Assembly (NCBI GenBank): GCA_040507005.1
Contig: JBEVVS010000036.1
Location: 1-64,000 of the forward strand
From: Thiodiazotropha sp040507005
Lineage (GTDB): Bacteria; Pseudomonadota; Gammaproteobacteria; Chromatiales; Chromatiaceae
Direction of reading: 5' to 3'
Length of the DNA stretch: 64,000 nucleotides
Numbering within the stretch: the stretch's first letter is position 1; the number at the start of each line of letters is the position of its first letter. Below the pieces are notes generated by a model. It searched no databases. It saw nothing but the letters and a program-made list of their open reading frames with translations, and was not told the origin of the DNA. Shown piece after piece: positions 44,104 to 53,510 of the stretch. A program made the translations under genes and the position numbers.

Positions 44104-44136
44104 TATTCAAACAGCAGTTTCATCTGGGGATACTTA

Positions 44137-44982
44137 ATGAGCAATGTAAACGCACTGACAGCACTGCCATCTGGCAGCATGGATGCCTATATCAGCGCCG
44201 CTTTCCAACTGCCCATGTTGAGTGCAGAGGAGGAGAAGTCCTTGGCGATCAGACTTCGTGATCAAAAGGATCTTCAGGCTGCACAGACACTTATCACCTC
44301 GCATGTACGATTCGTCGTACGCATAGCCCGTAACTACAGTGGCTACGGCCTGGCCCTTCCCGATCTGATCCAGGAGGGTACCGTGGGCCTCATGAAAGCG
44401 GTCAAGCGCTTCGATCCCGATATGGGGGTCCGCCTGGTCTCCTTCGCCGTCCACTGGATCAAGGCAGAGATTCACGAGTACATTCTGAAAAACTGGCGTA
44501 TCGTCAAAGTGGCCACCACCAAGGCGCAGCGCAAGCTGTTCTTCAATCTGCGCAGCTCCAAAAAGCGTCTGGGTTGGTTCTCCAAACAGGAGGTCGACGA
44601 CGTGGCCCAGGATCTCGGCGTCAAACCCGAAACCGTACTGGAGATGGAATCCCGCCTTTCCGGCCAGGACATCGCCTTCGACGGCCCTCTCCACGATGAT
44701 GAAGAGAAGGTGACCGCAACACCCGCAGGTTATCTGAGCGACATGCGCATGGAACCCGCCTCGCTGCTCGAATCATCGGACAGCGAGTCGCAGATGAAAC
44801 AGAGCCTGATCGATGCCATGCAGAATCTGGATGATCGCAGCCGGGAGATACTCGAGGCACGCTGGCTGGGCGAGAAGAAATCCACCCTGCACGAATTGGC
44901 TGACAGATTTCAGGTTTCCGCTGAACGCATCCGTCAGATCGAGAAGAGCGCCATGAACAAGCTCAAGGCGCAGCTCGCCTAG
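44137..44982 (+). CDS. rpoH: RNA polymerase heat-shock sigma factor RpoH (sigma-32)
   Basis: Directs transcription of heat-shock chaperone and protease genes. The 281-residue protein has region 2 with HVRFVVRIARNYSGYGLALPDLIQEGTVGLMKAVKRFDP and the RpoH box region QRKLFFNLRSSKKRLGWF near residue 130. Region 4 ends in FQVSAERIRQIEKSAMNKL. Length is typical. A GGGGA site precedes the ATG. Upstream are a sigma-E-like promoter and a CIRCE operator, suggesting control by envelope stress and by HrcA. The gene follows ftsYEX as in many gammaproteobacteria. Confidence 0.97.
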   Translation: MSNVNALTALPSGSMDAYISAAFQLPMLSAEEEKSLAIRLRDQKDLQAAQTLITSHVRFVVRIARNYSGYGLALPDLIQEGTVGLMKAVKRFDPDMGVRLVSFAVHWIKAEIHEYILKNWRIVKVATTKAQRKLFFNLRSSKKRLGWFSKQEVDDVAQDLGVKPETVLEMESRLSGQDIAFDGPLHDDEEKVTATPAGYLSDMRMEPASLLESSDSESQMKQSLIDAMQNLDDRSREILEARWLGEKKSTLHELADRFQVSAERIRQIEKSAMNKLKAQLA

Positions 44983-45301
44983 GTTGGGCTTGCATCCGGC
45001 ATCATAATCATGAGGCCGGCCTAAGGCTTTTTTCAGCGGGTTCAGCATCGACCTTGTTGCACCCCTGGGTCAGGCGACCCGGTAACAGGACCCAAGGCCG
45101 CAAAACCCTAGCTTCCTGCTATGGGTTTTGCGGCCAATATGCCATTCCTCAGCACCATCCATAGGATGGCAACTCCCAATTAAAATCATTAAACAAAACA
45201 CTACTTTTTATATTTTTAAAAACTATCCAATTTAACTAAAGAAACCGGTTTGCGGAGCGCTATAAGAGTCAGAAATCAACTCAAATATAAGGCAGGGAAG
45301 C
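44983..45301. other. Structured intergenic region after rpoH
   Basis: No gene is supported. The region holds GGGTC-AGGC-GACCC (45067-45080) and a long hairpin with a perfect 13-base stem (45096-45108 with 45123-45135) extended by a bulged inner TAGC/GCTA stem. A CCATCC-ATA-GGATGG hairpin lies near 45155-45170. A palindrome AGGCCGGCCT near 45014-45023 followed by AAGGCTTTTTT may end the rpoH transcript. The last 100 bases before the chemoreceptor gene are AT-rich and presumably hold its promoter. No known riboswitch consensus was matched. Confidence 0.45.
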
Positions 45302-46996
45302 ATGAACGACCTACTCAATGATCTCTCCATCAAAATTAAATTAATAAGCATTTCTTTATTTCTCCTGCTGTTAATGCTGCTCAGTTCCGGGTATGCCCTA
45401 AAAACCATGAGTGAGGTGGGGGAGGAGATGGATGCCATCGCCAACATGGACATCCCCTTGAGCAACATCGTGACCAAAATCACAGAACATCAACTGGAGC
45501 AGCTGAGATATTTTGAAATGGCGCTGCGTTACGCAATCCAGCAACAGCAACAAATAACCTTATCTGAAGGATTCAATAAAAGTAGAGCGCAATTCAGCCA
45601 CTATGATACACAGATAGCAGAGGAATTGAGCGCCGCCATCAACCTTTCACAACAGGCCACCCTGAATACGTCCACAGCCTATGAACATGAAGAGTTCAAT
45701 CGGATTAAAGATTCCCTAAACAAAATCGAACAGGGTTATCTTGGATTCAAAACAGATGCCCAAAAGGTTTTCGATCTTCTATCTCTGGATCGGCTAGACG
45801 AGGCCCTATCACTGGCAGAAGAGATGCAAGCGGAAGAGAAGAAACTGGCAACAGAGAGCGAAACCCTACTGCATGAGATCCAAGCATTTACAGAGGATGC
45901 CGGACACAGAGCAGCGGATCATGAACACGAAGCAATGCAGGTGCTGACTATTACGGCAATCATCTCCTTGATCATAGGCATCTCCTTCAGCTGGTTACTT
46001 TCAAACAATATCACCAAACGCATCAGCAAATCAGTCAATGCACTGCAAACCATTGCCCTTGGCAACCTGACTGATGAAGTGGAGGTGAGTGGTCGGGACG
46101 AGATTGGCAAGCTGCAGCAATCCATGTCTAGCATGCAGAATCGCCTTCGCGATATGATCTCAAAAATAAGCGACACCACCACCCATCTGAGCACTACCGC
46201 AGACGAGGTGTCTGTGGTAACCGCACAAACCACTGCCAACATACAGCAGCAACAGATCGAGACAGATCAAATCACCACCGCCATGACACAGATGGGGGCA
46301 ACTGTGAGTGACGTGGCAGCAAACATCGACAATACTTCAAACGCTGCAAGTGCGGCCAATCACGAGGCCGAGAATGGCCGCATGATGGTAAAAAAGGCTG
46401 TAAACGGTGTGCATAAACTGGGCGAGCAGATCGAACATAACGCCGATCTGATATCTGAAGTGGAAAATAACAGTGACAACATAAACTCTGTGCTCGAGGT
46501 GATTAAAAGCATTGCAGAGCAGACTAACCTGCTGGCTCTGAATGCCGCAATCGAGGCGGCACGGGCTGGTGAGCAGGGCCGGGGTTTTGCCGTGGTAGCC
46601 GATGAAGTGCGCACCCTGGCAGGCCGCACCCAGCAGTCTACGACCGAAATCAATCAGATGATCGAAAGCCTTCAGACCAACTCCAAGCACGCGGTAGAGG
46701 CGATGGAAGAGAATCGTCAACAGGCAAAAAAGGTTGTGCAACAGGCAGAGAATGCAGACGCCGCGTTGATCGCCATCTCCCAATCCGTTGCCCAAATCGA
46801 TCAGATGAGCAGTCAGATCGCCACAGCGGCAGAAGAGCAGAGTACGGTAACCGAAGAGATGAACCGCAACATCAACCACATCAACAGTATGGCCACACAG
46901 AACGCTACGGGTTCTCAGCAGACCTCCGCGGCCGGTGTGGAGTTGTCACGCATGGCCACAACCTTGCAGCAGTTGGTTGCAGCGTTTCGAGTTTAG
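45302..46996 (+). CDS. Methyl-accepting chemotaxis protein
   Basis: Membrane chemoreceptor that signals through CheA and CheW. The 564-residue protein has an N-terminal membrane helix (about 12-33), a helical periplasmic sensor of about 180 residues (four-helix-bundle type) and a second membrane helix (about 215-237). A HAMP domain (about 238-290) precedes the signalling helices. The highly conserved hairpin tip EQTNLLALNAAIEAARAGEQGRGFAVVADEVR lies near residues 405-436. It lacks the C-terminal CheR-binding pentapeptide. The ligand is not predictable. No che genes are nearby. Confidence 0.95.
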   Translation: MNDLLNDLSIKIKLISISLFLLLLMLLSSGYALKTMSEVGEEMDAIANMDIPLSNIVTKITEHQLEQLRYFEMALRYAIQQQQQITLSEGFNKSRAQFSHYDTQIAEELSAAINLSQQATLNTSTAYEHEEFNRIKDSLNKIEQGYLGFKTDAQKVFDLLSLDRLDEALSLAEEMQAEEKKLATESETLLHEIQAFTEDAGHRAADHEHEAMQVLTITAIISLIIGISFSWLLSNNITKRISKSVNALQTIALGNLTDEVEVSGRDEIGKLQQSMSSMQNRLRDMISKISDTTTHLSTTADEVSVVTAQTTANIQQQQIETDQITTAMTQMGATVSDVAANIDNTSNAASAANHEAENGRMMVKKAVNGVHKLGEQIEHNADLISEVENNSDNINSVLEVIKSIAEQTNLLALNAAIEAARAGEQGRGFAVVADEVRTLAGRTQQSTTEINQMIESLQTNSKHAVEAMEENRQQAKKVVQQAENADAALIAISQSVAQIDQMSSQIATAAEEQSTVTEEMNRNINHINSMATQNATGSQQTSAAGVELSRMATTLQQLVAAFRV

Positions 46997-47007
46997 TCCG
47001 TGAAACA

Positions 47008-47598
47008 TCAGTCATTGGCTAACAGGTATCGGATGGCCTCCAGGATGACGAACGAGGGTGTTTGATGAGGAAACACAAAACGTAGATCGCCATCCTGTTG
47101 AATCAAGTAAGTGGCCGATGAATGGTCGACTGCATAACCGAAAGCAGACGCCTCCAGCGGGACTTCTTCATATTGCACACCATACTGTTTAGCCACCTCC
47201 TCGATCTCCCTTTGACTGCCGGTCACGCCTCTCAGATTGGGATGAAAGTAGCTGACATAGTCATCCAGTATCTGAACACTATCCCGCTTCGGATCGACAC
47301 TGATAAAGACACCCTGTACAGATCTCAACGCTTCATCACTGAGCTGATTCAGGGCCTGGGCCAGGACAGCGAGGGAGGTGGGGCAGACATCGGGACACTT
47401 GGTGTAGCCGAAGTAGAGGAGTACCACTTTGCCTCTCAACTGCTCCAGTGAGAATTTACCCTGAATCGAATCCAGCTGGAAATCGCCACCCAAGGGTGTA
47501 CCGACGGGACCAGGATATTCATGTAACCGGGTGACATCTCCCGAATTGACTAATGAACTGATTAGGAAGAACATGAAAAAAAACAGGATAATCCGCAA
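47008..47598 (-). CDS. SCO1/SenC-family copper chaperone
   Basis: Periplasmic, thioredoxin-like copper protein for assembling the CuA site of cytochrome oxidase or for thiol redox control. The 196-residue protein has an N-terminal hydrophobic anchor (residues about 4-18) and the metal site CPDVC (Cys68, Cys72). The distal His159 is in YAVDHSSATYLI. No cytochrome oxidase genes lie beside it. It is convergent with the chemoreceptor gene, 11 bases away. Confidence 0.93.
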   Translation of the reverse strand: MRIILFFFMFFLISSLVNSGDVTRLHEYPGPVGTPLGGDFQLDSIQGKFSLEQLRGKVVLLYFGYTKCPDVCPTSLAVLAQALNQLSDEALRSVQGVFISVDPKRDSVQILDDYVSYFHPNLRGVTGSQREIEEVAKQYGVQYEEVPLEASAFGYAVDHSSATYLIQQDGDLRFVFPHQTPSFVILEAIRYLLAND

Positions 47599-47798
47599 CT
47601 TAATACCTCAATAGTCTCTATACGGCAATTGCCCGTCCGCATCATTCAGGGCAGCGGCAGAACCCGTCGGACAACCGGGGAGCGCCGATGGTTCTCTAGC
47701 ATGTGATTCTCAATATTCCAACCAGCAAATCATTAAATTAGTCACTGCTGGTGGAATCTTGTGGCGACTGTCAAACTTAAAGGATTTCAACCCTCAAG

Positions 47799-47817
47799 AT
47801 AGGAACTTTATTCCTAT
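47799..47817. promoter_or_regulatory. Perfect inverted repeat upstream of the PstS-like gene
   Basis: ATAGGAA-CTTTA-TTCCTAT is a perfect 7-base dyad with a 5-base spacer, 73 bases before the start of the gene at 47890. It has the size of a repressor operator. No family could be assigned. It does not match a PHO box. Confidence 0.35.
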
Positions 47818-47889
47818 TATTAATTTTACAATAACAATTCTTGACTACTATAGTTAGCTATTCTCAATCGAATCACGACGAGGGTCACC

Positions 47890-48768
47890 TTGCGTAAACT
47901 AAGCATACCCCAGCTACTGATACTGGCACTTTTTCCATTTACCACACAGGCACTGGAGCTCTCCTGGGTGGGCTGCGGCATCACCAGGAATGCGTTCATG
48001 TCTGATCTCGCCGCCGCCTACAAGGAAGAAACGGGGGTCGACATCAGCATCGCCGGCGGTGGCGCCACCAAGGGAATCCGCGCCATTACAGGCAAACAAG
48101 CCGACATTGGCGGGGCCTGCCGGTTTACCCTGAACATGAGTCGGGAAGAGGCTGGAGCCAGCATGATTCCCGTAGCCTGGGACGCGCTGGTGGTCGTGGT
48201 ACATAAATCCAACCCCGTGGATAGCATCTCCCTGCAGCAACTGCGCAGACTCTACCAGGGAGAGATCACAAACTGGTCCCAGCTGGGTGGCAAGAATCAG
48301 CCGTTGGAGTTGCTGATCCGCAAAGGAAAGATCTCGGGGGTCGGTTATACCCTGCGCACACACCTGTTCGAAGACCAGGAGATTGAGTTTAAGAGTAAGC
48401 ATCTCTTCCCCTCTTCAGGTCCGCTGGAGAAAAACGTGGAGAAGAATCCCAACGCCATCTCGGTCACGGGCATTGCCAGCGCCCACAAAAGAGACTTTAA
48501 GATCCTCAAACTTGAGGGCAGGGATCCGAATTTTGAAAACATCCGCACCGGTAACTACCTACTCTATCGTCCACTCTACCTGGTGCACAGCAAGAGCTCT
48601 CCCAACAGCCTGGAATCTGGTCAGTTCATCCAGTACGCCCTGGGCCCCAAGGGTCGGGAGATCATCCGCAAGAATCAGGTAGTGCCCTATTTCGACGGTA
48701 TGCTGTTATTGCAGAAGCGGATGGATGATTGGAAGCTGTTTATCAGGCAATCCCTCGCCAAACAATAA
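47890..48768 (+). CDS. PstS-like periplasmic substrate-binding protein
   Basis: Periplasmic binding protein of the phosphate-type fold. The 292-residue product begins at a TTG with a GAGGGT site upstream; this start gives a proper signal peptide (residues 1-21, ending TQA), while the first ATG lies inside the mature part. Family features are SIAGGGATKGIRAITGKQADIGGACR, VVHKSNPVDSISLQQLRRLYQGEITNWSQLGG and the GREIIRKNQVVPYF end. No permease or ATPase genes follow, so it may be a stand-alone sensor or receptor rather than a phosphate importer. Confidence 0.85.
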   Translation: MRKLSIPQLLILALFPFTTQALELSWVGCGITRNAFMSDLAAAYKEETGVDISIAGGGATKGIRAITGKQADIGGACRFTLNMSREEAGASMIPVAWDALVVVVHKSNPVDSISLQQLRRLYQGEITNWSQLGGKNQPLELLIRKGKISGVGYTLRTHLFEDQEIEFKSKHLFPSSGPLEKNVEKNPNAISVTGIASAHKRDFKILKLEGRDPNFENIRTGNYLLYRPLYLVHSKSSPNSLESGQFIQYALGPKGREIIRKNQVVPYFDGMLLLQKRMDDWKLFIRQSLAKQ

Positions 48769-48944
48769 ACCAATTGTCACCCAAACCGCAGCCAGATGCT
48801 CCCGTCTCAATTCGCTCGATCTCTCACAGATCGGTCCTGATGATACTGTGTACAGGGAGATTCAATCCCAGCACTATTGCGCCGTTCACCGACTCCCCGT
48901 TAGACTCCCGCTAATCTCAAGGAAACGGAGACACCGGTTTTATC

Positions 48945-51575
48945 ATGCGCAAATCACTCTGGCTCTTACTGGTGGTGTTGGTTTTCCAGCATGCCCAAGT
49001 CCAATCAGAGATTCTCAATATCCCCACTGAGACGCCTAATAATTTCGAACCCTTTATCCTCAGCAGTGAGTGCCCCGATTTTGGGATTGACAAATTTTTC
49101 GGCGCCGAGGTGGTGGCAGGTGAGATCAATATCTACGCCAGTATATGGGAGAGTGATTTTCTGGCGCCATGTTACAACAACAGCGTGGAAATCGGGCCCA
49201 TTGCATCAGGCAGCTACACCATCAACTACTACACCATTCCGTACTCCAACGTAGCAAGCGGATCCACCTTCGAGTTCTATGAGTCGCAGCAGATCCAGAT
49301 CGAAAAGATCAGTGAAAACGAACCCGCATCCGGCCGCGTCAGTATCAGCGGCGAGGCGATTGAAGACCAGCTGGTCAGTGCCAGCCCGAGCCTCAACGAT
49401 CCCAATGGCCTGGGTGAGATCCGTTATCAATGGCAGCGCAATGGCCAACCTATCCCAGGCGCGACATCTGCGAGCTATCTGCTGACGGACGACGATATCG
49501 GTCTTGATGTCCAGTGCATCGTCAGCTTTGAGGATGGCCTGGGGGTAAGCGAAAGTGTCAGCTCCCTGCCGGTGGGGGCGCCCGGTGCCATCGCCAACAT
49601 CAACGACCCGTTGCTCGGTTCGGTCTATATTCGCGGTTCGGTAGCGGAAGGATCGACCTTGAGCATCGATACCAGCAGCCTCTACGACCCTGACGGGATC
49701 GGCGAACTCAGCTATTACTGGAAACGCCGCTATCGGGCCTACTCCACACTGGATCAAGATATCGGTGCCAATGACACCACTTATGTGCCAAGCGTGGATG
49801 ATCACTACTTTTATCTCTCGGCCGTGGTCACCTATACGGATCTGCATGGCACCCGTGAACGTGCGGAATCAAACATCACCGGCCGGCTGGTACCCTCAAA
49901 CCGTCTAATCGTGACCCCTCCCGCCGACATGACCCTAGCCGCCAGCGGTGCCCTGACACAGGTCGATCCGGGCTCGGCAACCGCCCGGGACGATAACGAA
50001 GGGGCACTCCTGGCCGTGCTGGATCATCTGGTCAGCAACGGGGTGGTCACCCCGCCACCCAGTGATGGTTTGCTCCATCTAGCACCGGGTACCCATTTAT
50101 TGATCTGGACAGCGGACGATAGGGATGGGATCACCGGTGAAGGGATTCAAATCGTCAGGGTCGATCCGATTATCGAATTTGCTGGTGACCTTACCAGCTC
50201 CCCCGATGGCCCCATCGACTGTCCCCTGGCACTCAACGGAACAGCGGCCCGATACCCGGTATCCGTCCCCTACTCCCTGACCGGGGTCTCATCCACGGAC
50301 AGCAGTGAAACCCTGTTGTACACAGGGACCTTTCAGATAGCCGACACGGAACCGGAAACCACCCTGTCCATATCCAACACCCTGCTCGGGGAGCTGTCCG
50401 GCTATGCCAGCCTGCGACTGACCATGGAGACGCCGACCAATGCGGTGTTGGGGGAGAGAAGCAGCTGCCTGATCGCCTTGAGCAACGAGAATTTCGCCCC
50501 CAGGGTGACGCTGACCGCCTATCAGGATCAGACGGCGTCGCGTATCCTGAGTGAGAGCGGCGGTCAGGTGGTGGTCAGATCCGCCATCCAGGACCTGAAC
50601 AGCGGCGATACCCACAGCTACGACTGGAGTGAAAGCGACACCAGCCTGGTCGATCTCGACAGCGATACAAACAGCTTCACATTCGATCCCGCCGGCCTGG
50701 ATCCCGGCCTCTACCGGGTTAGGCTACAGGTCAGCGACGGCATGGCCAGCGACACTGCCGTGCTGAGCCTCAGGGTGGTGGCGGAGGCACCGGTATTGAC
50801 CCCAATGGACAGCGATGGCGACGGTACAACCGACCAGGATGAAGGGAGCGGCGACAGTGATGGCGACGGCATACCCGACTATCTCGACCCGGCAGGTTTA
50901 GCCGGCAACGTTTTGCCCCAGGAGGCCGGGAACGCTACCCGTTACCTGTTGCAAACAGCACCAGGCTTGACCCTCAGCCTGGGGGATATCGCCCTTTTCA
51001 CCCAGCACCGTGGGGCGTTGATCAGTCGCGACGACATGCTCGACTATATCGCCAATGGCCAGGAGAGCGAAGCGGATGCGCAGGCCTATCCCTATGAAGG
51101 GGGGCTGTTCGACTTCCGCATCCAAGGCCTCAGCCAGGCGGGTGCGAATGCCACCCTGGTGATCCCGTTGCGACAGATGGCGGTGTCCGGTTCCGTCTAT
51201 CGCAAGCTGACACCCGGAGGTTGGGGAGAGTTTGTGGTTGATGAAAACAACCTGATCAAATCCGCTATCGGTGAGGCAGGTGTCTGCCCCGCCCCCGGTG
51301 ATAGCGCCTATACGACAGGTTTGAGGGAGGGGACCTGGTGTGTCGAGTTGACCATCCAGGATGGCGGACCCAACGATGCCGACGCCGTGGCCAACGCCAG
51401 GATTGCGGACCCGGGTGGCGTTACCAGCAACCTGTCCAACGACACTGATACCGGATCGAGCAGCAGTGGCGGCGGTGGCGGCGCTTTCAATCCATGGGGG
51501 ATGATAGTGTTGGTACTTGTCATGCTATGTATCACTAAACCTAAAACCCGCCGGCCTGTAAGAATACGATATTAG
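48945..51575 (+). CDS. Large secreted surface protein with Ig-like repeats and C-terminal anchor
   Basis: An 876-residue exported protein. A signal peptide (to about VQS, residue 22) is followed by an N-terminal domain and two Ig-like repeats (about 125-205 and 215-310) with the pattern IRYQWQRNGQPIPGATSASYLLTDDDIG. Further beta-rich parts lead to a calcium-binding, thrombospondin type 3-like stretch DSDGDGTTDQDEGSGDSDGDGIPDYLD near 622. A choice-of-anchor-U-like domain (about 650-835) carries the CPAPGDSAYTTGLREGTWC and DGGPNDADAVANARIADPGG patterns. It ends with a glycine run, a hydrophobic helix and basic residues (TKPKTRRP), a CTERM-type sorting tail. Probably surface-attached; ligand unknown. 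Confidence 0.85.
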   Translation: MRKSLWLLLVVLVFQHAQVQSEILNIPTETPNNFEPFILSSECPDFGIDKFFGAEVVAGEINIYASIWESDFLAPCYNNSVEIGPIASGSYTINYYTIPYSNVASGSTFEFYESQQIQIEKISENEPASGRVSISGEAIEDQLVSASPSLNDPNGLGEIRYQWQRNGQPIPGATSASYLLTDDDIGLDVQCIVSFEDGLGVSESVSSLPVGAPGAIANINDPLLGSVYIRGSVAEGSTLSIDTSSLYDPDGIGELSYYWKRRYRAYSTLDQDIGANDTTYVPSVDDHYFYLSAVVTYTDLHGTRERAESNITGRLVPSNRLIVTPPADMTLAASGALTQVDPGSATARDDNEGALLAVLDHLVSNGVVTPPPSDGLLHLAPGTHLLIWTADDRDGITGEGIQIVRVDPIIEFAGDLTSSPDGPIDCPLALNGTAARYPVSVPYSLTGVSSTDSSETLLYTGTFQIADTEPETTLSISNTLLGELSGYASLRLTMETPTNAVLGERSSCLIALSNENFAPRVTLTAYQDQTASRILSESGGQVVVRSAIQDLNSGDTHSYDWSESDTSLVDLDSDTNSFTFDPAGLDPGLYRVRLQVSDGMASDTAVLSLRVVAEAPVLTPMDSDGDGTTDQDEGSGDSDGDGIPDYLDPAGLAGNVLPQEAGNATRYLLQTAPGLTLSLGDIALFTQHRGALISRDDMLDYIANGQESEADAQAYPYEGGLFDFRIQGLSQAGANATLVIPLRQMAVSGSVYRKLTPGGWGEFVVDENNLIKSAIGEAGVCPAPGDSAYTTGLREGTWCVELTIQDGGPNDADAVANARIADPGGVTSNLSNDTDTGSSSSGGGGGAFNPWGMIVLVLVMLCITKPKTRRPVRIRY

Positions 51576-51658
51576 TGATATGCAGGGTCAGAATCACGTC
51601 AGGCCAGGGCGACGACACGCCCTGACCAAATGACAAGTTATAGGAATCTCTTCAGCTC

Positions 51659-52588
51659 TCAGCTGTCCCCACAATCACGCTTGCGCTTAGCAGGTCGGCA
51701 GTCGTGATCATGTTCCAGCGCTGGAACATCCGATCCGAAGACCACAACCTTGTTGCTGATGCCTTGCTCCTCCTCTTCGTCGGTGGCACGTATGATGCCA
51801 TACAGGACGCCGGGATTGGCCGCGTCCCAGGCAATGCCCTGACCGCGAATATTCAGCTCTATGGTCTCCTCCACCTCGAGAATGGATCCGCCTTCGGGAA
51901 AGCGAATTTTATAGACTTCCGGCAGATCGTGACCGGTGATGTAGAGACTGCCATCGGGACCCCAGGAGCCACCAGAGTTGCTCATGCGCTCGAATTTTTC
52001 GATCAGTTCCATGGGCAGAATCCAAGATTCGATAACCTGCCACTTCTTATTGAACTTAGCCAGGGTGGTATTGATGTTGCCGCCTACGTTGATGGCGTAG
52101 GGTACGCCGGCACCGCTGCCATCGGGTAACTTGCCCTCTTTATTGTAATTGGCGAAGGTGCCCCACCAGTAGCCATCATGTTTGTCGAGCCAGGTCAGGG
52201 AACCCAGTTGAATGCCCAGGCTGTGGCTTTCGATGTGTTCCATGGTCTCGGCATCCCACACCTCGATGGAACTGGTCATGGGAAAATAGCGGTAGTTGGA
52301 GTGGGAGGCGTAGATCTTTCCGTCGTAAACAGCGGCACTGTCGAGATGGATGATCGGACCACCACGCTCCCCTTGCCATGCATCGACCAAGGTACCATCC
52401 TTGCTGTACTTGGCGATGGTACGATTGTCTACCGCGTAGAAATGGTCTTCGTCGACACCAACACCCTGGTTGGCTTCTGGGATGTTGAACTCCTCGATCT
52501 GCCAGATGGACGTATCGGCATTGGCGGCGAATGTTAAAAGCGATATGGATAAAGCAGACACAATGCTGCAAAGCTTGCGCTTGTACAT
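51659..52588 (-). CDS. Secreted beta-propeller-like protein of unknown function
   Basis: The 309-residue product (start at 52588 with a GGGGAG site) has a signal peptide ending AANA and then repeated beta-strand segments. These contain blade-like motifs (DEDHFYAVDNRTIAKYSKDGTLVDAW, DGKIYASHSNYR, GPDGSLYITGHDLPEVYKIRFP) like NHL or SMP-30-type propellers. It ends with a His/Cys/Lys-rich tail (EHDHDCRPAKRKRDCGDS). No catalytic site was recognised. A longer start at 52657 would add 23 unlikely residues. It is convergent with the surface protein gene. Confidence 0.75.
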   Translation of the reverse strand: MYKRKLCSIVSALSISLLTFAANADTSIWQIEEFNIPEANQGVGVDEDHFYAVDNRTIAKYSKDGTLVDAWQGERGGPIIHLDSAAVYDGKIYASHSNYRYFPMTSSIEVWDAETMEHIESHSLGIQLGSLTWLDKHDGYWWGTFANYNKEGKLPDGSGAGVPYAINVGGNINTTLAKFNKKWQVIESWILPMELIEKFERMSNSGGSWGPDGSLYITGHDLPEVYKIRFPEGGSILEVEETIELNIRGQGIAWDAANPGVLYGIIRATDEEEEQGISNKVVVFGSDVPALEHDHDCRPAKRKRDCGDS

Positions 52589-52823
52589 GATCAGATATCT
52601 CCCCGTGGTAGGTAATGTGTGTTTGGATAAGCGCCTAATACAATAAGGAGAGATCATGACAGCCGCGTGGAGTCCAATTGATCTCCACGTGACGTATTTT
52701 TCACTGTTGTAACATCTGCCGGGCCAGTGTCTTCAGACAGTCAATCTGAATTAGAGGAAGGTCCGCAGCGATTTAACACTCGAGCAGTTTGACTGGTATC
52801 TCTGAGAGAATGACCGGGAATCA

Positions 52824-53510
52824 TCACTGGATAGCATCCAACAGCGGTCCATCAAGATGGGATGCAATCTGTTCAGGTGTCGGCGTCTCTAAGTAGGGAA
52901 CCTCACCCAGACAGGGCGCCGGCAGCCAGGATTGCAAGGTAAGGATGTTGTCATCTATGGACTGCATCTGCGGATCGACCAGGTTTGCAACCCAGCCTTT
53001 GAGCTCGACCCCGCTGTTGAGTATGCACTCGGCCGTCATCAAGGCGTGATTGAGGCAGCCGAGCCGGACACCCACCACCAGCACCATGGGCAGATCCAGG
53101 GTACGCGCCAGGTCGGCCAGGGTAATGGTGTCACCCAGGGGCACGTGCCAACCTCCGACCCCCTCCACGACGACTCGATCCGCTTGCACCCGCAGGCGGT
53201 TGTAAGCTTGTTGTATCTCATCCAGCCTGATGGGTTGACCCTGGGCCTTGGCGGCAAGGTGGGGCGCAATGGGGGGTTGGTAGACCAGGGGATTGACAGC
53301 TGGATAGGGAATCGCCTGACTGCATTGGGCCTGGATCCGCAACGCATCCTCATTGCGCAATCCCTCTGCGGTGAGCAGCGCCCCCGACGCAATGGGTTTC
53401 ATCCCCAGTACCGACTCCCCCTGCTGCTGCAGGTTGTGCATGATACCCAGGGTAATCTCTGTCTTACCGCAACCGGTATCGGTACCGGTAACAAATAGAC
53501 CGCCAGTCAT
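52824..53510 (-). CDS. bioD: Dethiobiotin synthetase
   Basis: Closes the ureido ring of dethiobiotin from diaminopelargonic acid, carbon dioxide and ATP. The 228-residue protein has the P-loop GTDTGCGKTE at residues 8-17, MKPIASGA near 37 and VEGVGGWHVPLGD near 115. It is the last gene of the biotin operon and overlaps bioC by 4 bases. bioA, needed to make its substrate, is not in the window. Confidence 0.96.
   Translation of the reverse strand: MTGGLFVTGTDTGCGKTEITLGIMHNLQQQGESVLGMKPIASGALLTAEGLRNEDALRIQAQCSQAIPYPAVNPLVYQPPIAPHLAAKAQGQPIRLDEIQQAYNRLRVQADRVVVEGVGGWHVPLGDTITLADLARTLDLPMVLVVGVRLGCLNHALMTAECILNSGVELKGWVANLVDPQMQSIDDNILTLQSWLPAPCLGEVPYLETPTPEQIASHLDGPLLDAIQ

Noticed and set aside
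45000..45301. Cyclic-di-GMP riboswitch before the chemoreceptor gene
   Set aside because: GEMM aptamers often precede such genes, but the conserved GEMM blocks could not be aligned to the hairpins seen here.
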